Origin: Prosthecobacter vanneervenii
GTDB taxonomy: Bacteria > Verrucomicrobiota > Verrucomicrobiia > Verrucomicrobiales > Verrucomicrobiaceae
Direction of reading: 5' to 3'
Assembly (NCBI RefSeq): GCF_014203095.1
Contig: NZ_JACHIG010000002.1
Coordinates: 1-53,595 of the forward strand
Length of the DNA: 53,595 nt
Below the pieces are notes generated by a model. It was not told the origin of the DNA, did no database searches, and saw only the letters and a program-made list of their open reading frames with translations. The number at the start of each line of letters is the position of its first letter. The first letter of the stretch is position 1. The translations under genes were made by a program, and so were the position numbers. Shown here piece after piece: positions 1 to 7,200 of this stretch.

Positions 1-616
1 CCGCTTCTCGCTTTTCTTTTCCTTTTGTTTCAGCCGCCGCTTTTCGTCGGGGGTCAGGAGAGTAGTTCAGCTCTGATTTCGTGCAACTGTATTTTGATAA
101 AAAATGAAGATTTTTAATTCCGCGTTTTTTAAACATCCCGCAGCCGCTGCTTGACTTTGCAGATCACCTTTACCGCGCACCACAAAACGCCACCACATCA
201 CTTCTACGCCGCATGTGCATAGCGTCAGCATCTCCAATACCTGACCAGGCGGAAGCCCATCCGCCTCTTCATCTATGACTTCGTTTGAGATCTTCGTTCA
301 CCAGCACGCTGCGCCGAGCTTCAGGCTTCACCATCTGCATTCACAGATCATGCACGGCATTCTCTTCTCTACGCTGCTGTGCAGCAGGATGAGAACTCAC
401 CATCTTTCTAGCGCCATGTTTTACATGAGCTTCACTCACTGCTGCGTGCACATGGATGCTCTTCGAAGAGTCATTGCCATGCAGATGTCTGCTTTATCAA
501 TTTCTAACACCCACGGCAGAACAGTTCCGACCACACAAGCCTCAGCACTTCTTGAGTGAGGCCACTGCAGCCGCCGGGCTCTCCGCCACGACGGCTACAG
601 TGAATTTAAAACCAAA
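1..616. other. gene-poor left edge
   Basis: I see no convincing gene here. Short open frames on the plus strand (about 275-710) lack recognisable sequence and run into the end of the FtsK-like gene. At the extreme left edge the minus strand, read from about 75 down to 1, gives a short lysine/arginine-rich frame preceded by an in-frame stop. It could be the start of something lying outside the window but cannot be judged. A small perfect dyad (CTCTTCGAAGAG) lies near 460-471. Confidence 0.5.
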
Positions 617-3600
617 TTATCCGATGACCGCCAGAGCCTCTTCCACCCAGCCGGAGTCCGGCAGGGCAAAGGGACGGAAGGTTTCGAGACGGGACTCGTG
701 CTCGCTGTAAAACAGGGCACGGTGAAGACCGAGTGTACCGGCCTTGGGTGAGTCGATGAGGCTGGCAGAATCGTTGGCGCTCATCTGGAAAAGAATGCGC
801 ATGCCGAGCTCGCTGACTGCCTTGCGACTGAGAGAACGATTGACATTGTTCAGAGTGTCCAGGCTCGTGATGACATGCACACCGACGGGCGGCCCCTCGG
901 AAATGATTTCATTAAGCTGATCGCCCGGCTTGGGAGCACTGTCGCCACCAAAGGAGAAATCCTCTTCATAGCGCAGCTTGCGGAATTTCTGCAGTCCGTG
1001 GATGAAGAGGTAGATGGGCGGAGCCCCTGCGCTGCCTTCATCATTGCGGCGCTTCATCTCGGCATGAATCTCCGCGATGTATTCAGGAGCCTCATGCCCC
1101 TGCGAGATGCGCGCACGACCTTGGGCTATCTTTTCAAAGAACTCGAATTCCGGCGTGCCTGAGAGCGCGCTGTGAATGAGGTAGAAATGCGGTGCCTGCG
1201 CGCGCGGATGCTGCGCAGCCAGTGCGACAATTCCAAGCCCCATAATGGAGGCCACGGCTTCCTCGTTCTGCCCCACAAGCAGCAGGTGACGCCCGCTCTG
1301 GCGTGGGAAGACGGCTTCGGTGGGGCCTTTGATGGCATTCGGCATGCCCAGCCAGCATTTGGGATCTGCCGGAGCACTGGCAGGCGGCGAGGCAAGGGCG
1401 TTGGCCAGGAGCATGTTGTCCCGCACATCGGCTGGCATGTTCCCTTCAAAGACAATCGGCCGCTTTTTGTCGTAGCCATGCGTTCTGGCGTAGGCAGACA
1501 CTTTGGCCAGATTGGCATCCCGCTCTTCGTCTGTGAGCCATACCACCTGGAAGGGGCTGTTTCCTTCCAGAGCACCGGCGGCATCGTTGTAGATGCCCTC
1601 CCCGGGACGGGAAAGAAGGCGCGGCGCCGTGTTTGTGTCGTCCATGATGAGGGCGGCATCAGCCTCATTGCACTGGAGCGCGATGCGGATGACCATCTGT
1701 CCCAGCGTCGTGCGGGCGAGTGTGTAGGCCCCCCCGAGCGTCTGCGAGCCCAGGAAGACATGAATGCCAAAGGCACGCCCCTGACGTACGATGCGGTCCA
1801 GCAGCAGCGAGGCCCCCTGCGCCACCGAATCGTCCTCCACAAAGTATTCCTGAAACTCGTCAATGATGAGCATGGAGCGCGGCATGGGCTCGGCACCCGG
1901 CGTGCGCTTGTACCCAGCAAGATCCTGCACACCCGCCTTGCGGAAGATTTCACCACGGCGGCGCAGCTCTTCATCGATGCGCTGCAGCACACTCAGTGCA
2001 AACTCGCGGTCGCTCTCGATGGCGATGACCTTGGCATGCGGAAGCTTTGCATCCGAATAGCATTTGAATTCCACGCCTTTTTTAAAGTCGATCAGGTAAA
2101 ATTCGATCTCATCTGGACTGCAGGTGAGGGCGAGGTTCGTGATGATGATATGGAGCAGCGTCGATTTACCGGAACCCGTTTTACCAGCCAGCAGCGCATG
2201 CTGGCGGGTGCCCTTGCCGATGGCAAGGTACTGCAGCTTGGTGGCCCCGGTGCGGCCGATGGCGATGCGAAGCTCGTTGGTCGTGCTTTCCGCCCACATT
2301 TCCTTGGGTGCGACGACGCTAAAGGGCACCTGCACACGGTTCGAATCGATGCTGGACTGCCCGATCTGGTGCGCGAGATCTGCAGCCACGGCGTCTGAAG
2401 GCGGCGCATCCAGTTCCAACGCGCGGATGCCATTGACGCTGATCGCACCTTTTTCTCGCACGATACGCACGCAGCTTTTGCGCAGGTCCTCTGCACTCAG
2501 CCCCTCTGGCAGCGCCTGGCGGCGATCCCAGTGGATGAGCACAAAGACCCCGCAGCGTGCACCGCTCATGACGATGCTCTTGAGCCGGGCCATGGCATTT
2601 TCTGTAAAGGCCGCAGGCAGCCCCGCAATGACAAGAAAGTGGTACTTCTCCGCCACACTGCCGGCCTGCTCATTGTACTCCGTGATCGTGGCGTACTCAT
2701 TGCGCAGGTACATCTGAATGACCTTTTCCACATGCTCATTGAGCTCGGCAAGACGCTCGTCGATCTGATCTCTCTGCGTCCAGATGCGGCGGTTGATCAG
2801 GGCGGGCTCATAGTCCGCCAGATGCATGAGGCCGGCAAAGTTCTGCCCGAGCCCCACGGGGTCGATGATGGTGAAGTGCACCTTTCCGGGAGGAGCCTGG
2901 GAGAAGAGGCTGAAGATGACGTGGTTCATCACATCAGAGACCCATTTGCCTCCATCATCATCTGTCTCGATGAGCAAGTTCCCCTCCTGCGGGAAATCGA
3001 GCGCCAGAGGTAGGCAGACGCGCTCATGGCCGTCGAGATTAAAGGGGGCCTCCTTGGCCAGCAGCGCCGCAGTGCTGTTGAAATCAAGGCTCAGCGCCCC
3101 CAGACGCAGCGCGTCAGGAAATCTCTCCTGAGGCTTGTAGTCGGTGCTCCATGCTTTTGCCTGGGAAACCGGGCTCTGCTGGATCTCTGCCACGGCAGCG
3201 AGGAGCGGAGGTATCTTCTTCTGCCACTCGGCATGCAGCGCGGTCCATCGTTGCTGCGCCTCATTCTGCATGGCCAGCTTGGCAGCCGAGTGCTTGTCCA
3301 GGAGTTGCTGACGCTGCTGCAAAAGCGGCGCTCCTACCTGCGCGATTGCCGCAGCCTTCTGCACCTCAAACCGCTGCAGATTGCGCGCCAGGAGCCGCTC
3401 ATTGCGCGCCAGACAGGCCGGGATCTGGATGGCCAGACGTCGCTGCATGACCTTGCGGTACTTCTCCGCCACATCATCAGCGAGGTTCCAGTCTGCAGTC
3501 ACCTGCGCGTCGGTACGTTCAAATTCCCCCTGAATTTGGGCTGCCGCAGCGTCCTTGGCCGCGTGGAGCTCCGCCAGGCATGTTTCATAGTCCAGCACCG

Positions 3601-4264
3601 CCGCACCGAGCTCCTTGAGGTCGATGCGTGGCTTGGAAAACAGTTTAAACATCCCCCCTCCTCCCTTGGCGGAGGCCAGCTGCTCCTCCAGGCTCTGGGC
3701 ATGTCTCTCGATGTCTTCAATGCGCGCAGGGATGTCCTGCAGAGTCAGCTCGGGATTAGGCTGCGGCGCCTCCTTGCGGCCAAGTCGCTCCCCTGCGGCC
3801 TTGAGGACGGCCAGCAGGCGGTCCTTCGCGGCCGTCAGCCGGTGCAGCAGCTCATCGGCGGTGTGCTCCAGTTGCTGCAGGCCACGCTTGCGCGTTCCCT
3901 CGGCATGCACGCGGCGCATCTGCTGCCGGCCCAGCCAACGCTCACGCTCCTTTTGCGTCATGGCGGGGAGATCTCGCCGGATGCGGTCCTCATAGCGCTT
4001 GAAGGCAGTGGTGCGCACAGCATGGCGCGCATGAATGGTCTTGGCGTATTCATCCCACTCAGCGGCAGACGCATGCACCACGGAGGCATAGTGCGCGTCA
4101 AATGCCTCCAGATTCTGAATGTGTTGCTGCTCCACAGTGTAGCGGCGGGAGCGGGTCTCGCGGGAGATCTGCTCGCAGCGCTGCGCAAAGTCGGCGATGG
4201 ACTCGTTCAGAGCGGAATGGATGGAGAGGATCCGCGAGGCGCGGAGGTCAAGGGTGCGGTTCAC
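617..4264 (-). CDS. FtsK/SpoIIIE-family ATPase, EssC/EccC-like, with long N-terminal coiled coil
   Basis: This 1215-residue protein is probably the motor ATPase of a type VII-like secretion apparatus. Residues about 1-390 are charged, helical and coiled-coil-like, with no clear membrane segment. Three FtsK/RecA-like modules seem to follow. The first (about 400-600) has a degenerate nucleotide site. The second is canonical, with Walker A GKTGSGKST near 690 and Walker B SMLIIDEF near 795. The third (about 990-1200) keeps the fold pattern (RHLLLVGQNEEA) but lacks the GKT/S lysine. Three modules in series are typical of EssC/EccC; canonical FtsK has one plus a gamma domain. EssC/EccC normally carry N-terminal TM or FHA parts, replaced here by the coiled coil. 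The gene overlaps the preceding small gene by 17 bp and is last in a four-gene cluster with two WXG100-like proteins. The FtsK-fold ATPase call is secure; the type VII role is inferred from architecture and context. Confidence 0.85.
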   Translation of the reverse strand: MNRTLDLRASRILSIHSALNESIADFAQRCEQISRETRSRRYTVEQQHIQNLEAFDAHYASVVHASAAEWDEYAKTIHARHAVRTTAFKRYEDRIRRDLPAMTQKERERWLGRQQMRRVHAEGTRKRGLQQLEHTADELLHRLTAAKDRLLAVLKAAGERLGRKEAPQPNPELTLQDIPARIEDIERHAQSLEEQLASAKGGGGMFKLFSKPRIDLKELGAAVLDYETCLAELHAAKDAAAAQIQGEFERTDAQVTADWNLADDVAEKYRKVMQRRLAIQIPACLARNERLLARNLQRFEVQKAAAIAQVGAPLLQQRQQLLDKHSAAKLAMQNEAQQRWTALHAEWQKKIPPLLAAVAEIQQSPVSQAKAWSTDYKPQERFPDALRLGALSLDFNSTAALLAKEAPFNLDGHERVCLPLALDFPQEGNLLIETDDDGGKWVSDVMNHVIFSLFSQAPPGKVHFTIIDPVGLGQNFAGLMHLADYEPALINRRIWTQRDQIDERLAELNEHVEKVIQMYLRNEYATITEYNEQAGSVAEKYHFLVIAGLPAAFTENAMARLKSIVMSGARCGVFVLIHWDRRQALPEGLSAEDLRKSCVRIVREKGAISVNGIRALELDAPPSDAVAADLAHQIGQSSIDSNRVQVPFSVVAPKEMWAESTTNELRIAIGRTGATKLQYLAIGKGTRQHALLAGKTGSGKSTLLHIIITNLALTCSPDEIEFYLIDFKKGVEFKCYSDAKLPHAKVIAIESDREFALSVLQRIDEELRRRGEIFRKAGVQDLAGYKRTPGAEPMPRSMLIIDEFQEYFVEDDSVAQGASLLLDRIVRQGRAFGIHVFLGSQTLGGAYTLARTTLGQMVIRIALQCNEADAALIMDDTNTAPRLLSRPGEGIYNDAAGALEGNSPFQVVWLTDEERDANLAKVSAYARTHGYDKKRPIVFEGNMPADVRDNMLLANALASPPASAPADPKCWLGMPNAIKGPTEAVFPRQSGRHLLLVGQNEEAVASIMGLGIVALAAQHPRAQAPHFYLIHSALSGTPEFEFFEKIAQGRARISQGHEAPEYIAEIHAEMKRRNDEGSAGAPPIYLFIHGLQKFRKLRYEEDFSFGGDSAPKPGDQLNEIISEGPPVGVHVITSLDTLNNVNRSLSRKAVSELGMRILFQMSANDSASLIDSPKAGTLGLHRALFYSEHESRLETFRPFALPDSGWVEEALAVIG

Positions 4265-4448
4265 AGTCTTTTCGGATCTTGCGTAGCAGGTTTTCGAGTT
4301 CGTTGATCATCGCGCTGGTCTTCGTTAGAAGACCAGGCAGCTGCTCAAGATATTGTTTTTCAAATTCCTGGGCCCTGGCATCACGCCAGCAGGCCTGGGT
4401 GGCGCTCCAGCGCTCGGAGAGCTCACGCCCGTTTTGAATGAGATTCAT
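4248..4448 (-). CDS. small WXG100-like protein (W-R-D motif)
   Basis: A 66-residue, all-helical protein. Its centre has W-R-D followed by A and, five residues on, F (CWRDARAQEF), the pattern of the WXG100 turn and second helix with Asp in place of Gly. The upstream gene in the cluster carries the same W-x-D-A-x4-F pattern. The ATG overlaps the stop of the 173-residue gene (ATGA), and its end overlaps the start of the FtsK-like ATPase, so the three are almost certainly translated together. That supports a real gene despite its size. Shorter than typical ESAT-6 proteins (about 100 residues), so only part of the first helix may be present. Role inferred: secreted partner or structural component of the adjacent ATPase. 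Confidence 0.65.
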   Translation of the reverse strand: MNLIQNGRELSERWSATQACWRDARAQEFEKQYLEQLPGLLTKTSAMINELENLLRKIRKDCEPHP

Positions 4449-4966
4449 GGTGTCTCTGGAGTGGTAGTAGGCGCAGCCGCAGCAGGTGCTAGCGGAGGTC
4501 TCTCATTGTAGGACTCAAGGATTTTTTGGATTTCGACGAGGTAGGCCGTCGCCTTGGCCAGGTCTGTCTCCAGATAGTCGCGCAGTGAGTCCGCCTTGCG
4601 GGCCAGCGGAGCCACCGTGGTGTCAAAATTCCGCCCCCAAGTCCGTGTGCGCTCCGCACCGGCCTGCGCCGCCTCCAGCGCAGCCCGCGCCTTGCGCACC
4701 GCAGCCTGCTGGGTGACCGGCGAATCCACATAATCCGACATCCGGGCGCTCATAAGTTCCTGCTGGGCCATATCCAGCTTCTTCTGCCAGTGGCGTATCT
4801 GCGCCGCCCAGTAGGCAGGTTGCTCAGTCTGCAGCCAGGCGCGGGTCCTGCCCACCCCCTCCTGCACAGAGTCCAGAGCCTGCCGTGTTTTGCTGATAAA
4901 AACAACCAGCGCGGCGCGAAAGGCCTCAATGGCGTCGAGATTGGAGATACGTGCCTGGTCTGACAT
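4445..4966 (-). CDS. coiled-coil protein of the WXG/FtsK cluster
   Basis: A 173-residue, Ala/Gln/Glu-rich, nearly all-helical protein with no signal peptide or TM segment. Residues about 10-90 form one amphipathic stretch containing several Trp (AWLQ, YWAAQ, RHWQ), and residues about 95-155 a second. The tail is Pro/Ala/Thr-rich and probably disordered. No database family is recognised by eye. The two-helix, Trp-containing layout and its place between two WXG100-like genes suggest an elongated WXG/LXG-type partner or chaperone. Its stop overlaps the next start in an ATGA, and the preceding gene ends about 30 bp upstream. Confidence 0.7.
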   Translation of the reverse strand: MSDQARISNLDAIEAFRAALVVFISKTRQALDSVQEGVGRTRAWLQTEQPAYWAAQIRHWQKKLDMAQQELMSARMSDYVDSPVTQQAAVRKARAALEAAQAGAERTRTWGRNFDTTVAPLARKADSLRDYLETDLAKATAYLVEIQKILESYNERPPLAPAAAAPTTTPETP

Positions 4967-4996
4967 CGGGCGGGGGGCTTGGATCCTGCCTGCGCA

Positions 4997-5269
4997 TCAG
5001 CGCTGGCTGAGATAATCCTCGATACGCTGCGCCTTGCGCAGCAGGAATGGGGTGTGCTGCTCGGACATCTCCATGAAATGCTTGATGGCCTTCATGGTTG
5101 CAGAAAATTCTGTGGCAAACTTTTCGTGCTCGGCGTCCTGCCAGGTTTCGCCCAAAGCACTGAAGCGGCTCTGCAGGGAGGCTGAGCGCTGCTGCATCTC
5201 GGTATTGAAACGTTTCAGCTCCTGCGCAAAACGCCGGACCTCCTCGGGATTCATGATTGCCTGGGCCAT
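4997..5269 (-). CDS. WXG100 family protein (ESAT-6-like, W-Q-D variant)
   Basis: A 90-residue helical-hairpin protein, first gene of the cluster. The first helix (MNPEEVRRFAQELKRF) is followed by a turn with W-Q-D-A and F four residues later (ETWQDAEHEKF), then a second amphipathic helix ending near EDYLSQR. Length, hairpin plan and Trp position match WXG100/ESAT-6 proteins, which are exported by type VII systems as helical dimers. Asp replaces the usual Gly of W-x-G. I chose the ATG at 5269; an internal ATG (5254) gives 85 residues. An upstream in-frame ATG at 5455 would add about 60 residues of unlikely sequence overlapping the divergent gene. No export tail motif (YxxxD/E) is obvious at the C-terminus. 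Confidence 0.75.
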   Translation of the reverse strand: MAQAIMNPEEVRRFAQELKRFNTEMQQRSASLQSRFSALGETWQDAEHEKFATEFSATMKAIKHFMEMSEQHTPFLLRKAQRIEDYLSQR

Positions 5270-5469
5270 GGCGGAATGATGAATGGCGAAATGATGGATG
5301 ACGAGTGTTTTTACGATGAAATTTGGATCAGCCCACAGCCATCCCCTGCCCCCTGCGATTCTGAGCCGAACTGCGAAATAATCTCGACATAATCCCCAGC
5401 TCTTTGATAAAAAATGCGCTTTCGAATTTTTCACCACCTTCTGGCTCTCTTGCATTCAACACTCATGCA

Positions 5470-6186
5470 ATGAAGCTCCCGCACCACGACACCATCGCCG
5501 CTTTTGAGCAGCCTTCCGTGAGGAATTGGCTGGTGGTTTTCATCTGCGGATTTCTCACCGTGTGCATCATCAGCCCCGTCGTTTATGCACTCCTCTTGCT
5601 GCTGCGCCTGGTCGCTGCTGGCATGAAAATCCCCCTCCCCGCCACACTGCAGGATCTGCCGCTTCCCTTTGTGGTCCGCATCACTCTGCTGGCCGCAGCA
5701 GGTTTCGGCACCTTGCTCGCAACACTGATGATTGTGGAGCTGGCCAGGCGCAAACAGCAGGAATATCGCGTCAAGGGGCAGCACTTGGTCTTTGGTCCTT
5801 ATGAGCACTCGCCCTATCTCAAACGCTGGAGAGCCACCTCCACTCTCCCCAGCGGCGACTCTATTCGTGTTGAGGCCCGTGGTGCCAGTCCTTCCGAATT
5901 GCAGGCAGCAGTCTGGCAGCAGTTCATTGCAAGATACGACACGCTCAGCACCAAAGTGACTCGCGCTCTGCTGACACCCCCGCACCCGCTGGAAGGCTGC
6001 GGCTCCATCAGTCTCACACCAGATTCGGTCACCCTTTCCGAAGATGGTCATCTGCATCTGGGCTTTCATTTTATGACCAAGCCGGAGGCCTTCTGGAACT
6101 CTGAGGTGGAAGAGCCCATCCCTGTCGCGGTTTTCAGCCCCCGCCTTGAGCTGGAGAGCACGGAGTGGATCAGGCCTTTGAGCTAG
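5470..6186 (+). CDS. two-TM membrane protein, paralogue A
   Basis: A 238-residue protein with two N-terminal membrane segments (about 20-45 from NWLVVFICGFL, and about 68-95), then a soluble domain of about 140 residues. The family is not recognised. It is clearly paralogous to the gene at 6481: both share WLV(V/I)FICGFLT near the N-terminus, A-A-x-FG(T/A)L in TM2, the stretch LWQQFIA/VWQQFIA in the soluble domain, and the ending LE-S-TEW. The ATG at 5470 is preferred over 5404 because it gives the same N-terminal layout as the paralogue. It is transcribed divergently from the WXG/FtsK cluster across about 200 bp, so it may be a membrane component used with that ATPase; this is inference from position only. 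Confidence 0.75.
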   Translation: MKLPHHDTIAAFEQPSVRNWLVVFICGFLTVCIISPVVYALLLLLRLVAAGMKIPLPATLQDLPLPFVVRITLLAAAGFGTLLATLMIVELARRKQQEYRVKGQHLVFGPYEHSPYLKRWRATSTLPSGDSIRVEARGASPSELQAAVWQQFIARYDTLSTKVTRALLTPPHPLEGCGSISLTPDSVTLSEDGHLHLGFHFMTKPEAFWNSEVEEPIPVAVFSPRLELESTEWIRPLS

Positions 6187-6351
6187 GCACAACATGAGAC
6201 GCGCCCTTCCTTCGCGTCTTGACCAGGCATCAAGACTTCTCATGGCAATGCAGCAGCTTATTTCTTTACGGCCTTGACCAGCTGGCCGCCAACCCCAGGA
6301 AAAACTCAACGCATTCCTGCCTGCGGAGTCTCTGTCATCCCGCCAAGTATG

Positions 6352-6500
6352 CGTTTGTAAGATGCTGATGTCGCCGCCCCTTCCGGACTATCCATTCAAT
6401 GAAGTTTTTCAAATACGACTCCCCTTCGGGATCCGTTTGTAAAACGCTGATGCCGCCCCTCCTCCAGGACCATCCATTCAATGAAGTTCTTTAAATACGA
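6352..6500 (+). repeat. 82-bp tandem duplication over a gene start
   Basis: Two head-to-tail copies with an 82-bp offset (about 6352-6418 and 6434-6500) share CGTTTGTAA, GCTGATG, CGCCCC, the motif CCATTCAATGAAGTT and TTAAATACGAC/TCAAATACGAC. Each copy holds an ATG followed by codons for MKFFKYD. The first (ATG at 6399) runs only 26 codons to a stop; the second (ATG at 6481) is the true start of paralogue B. The first copy is therefore a decoy start or a scar of duplication. Confidence 0.85.
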
Positions 6501-7200
6501 CACCTCCACAGAACTGGCACGGCCATGCCTCAGAAGCTGGCTGGTCATCTTCATCTGCGGCTTCCTGACAGCATGCATTATAACACTGGCTCTAGGCCTC
6601 CTCACTTGGGTGGTGGCGCTGGCCTTCACGCTGCTAAAAGGTGGCGTACCGTCCCCTTTCCAGCACCTCACGATGCACGCTGCCGTGATCATCATTCTCA
6701 AGGCCGCTGCAGTCTTTGGGGCGCTGGTCGCCACGGTACTTATGCTGGAGCTGCTGCGCCGCAGCAGACAGGAGGCGCACGTGAAAGGAACACATCCCGT
6801 GATTGGAGATTACGCCCACCGCCCATTCTACAAGACCTGGCATGCGGAGCCCATCCTGCCCACCAGCCGGCCGGTCCGTCTTAGCGGATACGGCAGCGGT
6901 CCGTCAGAGGTGCAGACTGCTCTCTGGCAGCAGTTCATCGCCCAGTATGACGGACTCATTGCCACCGCTACCCATTCCCTGCTGAGTGCCGCCCACCCGC
7001 TGCAGGGGGCTGAGCAGGTAAAGCTTGCTCCCAGCGGCATCACTCTGGCGCTGGATGGCGGACTGCATGTCGGATTTGAATACAGCACGGTGCCAGAGGA
7101 CTTTGTCCCTGCCGAGTCCGAACCACACCCCTACCCCACAGCTAGCTTCACCAAGACATTGGAGCTCAAAAGCACTGAGTGGCTCAATGACTACGCTTAG
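6481..7200 (+). CDS. two-TM membrane protein, paralogue B
   Basis: A 239-residue protein paralogous to the gene at 5470. It has TM1 at about 18-45 (WLVIFICGFL), TM2 at about 65-90, and a soluble domain containing LWQQFIAQYDGL and the ending LKSTEWLNDYA. The family is unknown. The start is set by the N-terminal match to paralogue A and to the duplicated MKFFKYD upstream. Its TAG overlaps the stop of the convergent cytochrome gene. The tandem pair arose by gene duplication; the divergence is high enough that the copies may have different partners. Confidence 0.75.
   Translation: MKFFKYDTSTELARPCLRSWLVIFICGFLTACIITLALGLLTWVVALAFTLLKGGVPSPFQHLTMHAAVIIILKAAAVFGALVATVLMLELLRRSRQEAHVKGTHPVIGDYAHRPFYKTWHAEPILPTSRPVRLSGYGSGPSEVQTALWQQFIAQYDGLIATATHSLLSAAHPLQGAEQVKLAPSGITLALDGGLHVGFEYSTVPEDFVPAESEPHPYPTASFTKTLELKSTEWLNDYA

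Noticed and set aside
1172..2398. Long plus-strand open frame (408 codons) opposite the FtsK-like gene
   Set aside because: It lies antisense to conserved Walker motifs of the ATPase, has no recognisable domain and is explained by high-GC coding on the other strand.
3026..4306. Plus-strand open frame of 426 codons
   Set aside because: It is antisense to the coiled-coil half of the ATPase, has Leu/Arg/Gln-rich shadow composition, and the minus-strand gene has clear coupling to its neighbours.
91..5415. 14-bp match TTTGATAAAAAATG at 91 and 5402, flanking the WXG/FtsK cluster
   Set aside because: Considered as attachment-site-like direct repeats, but it is short and A/T-rich, no integrase is present, and composition does not change at these points.
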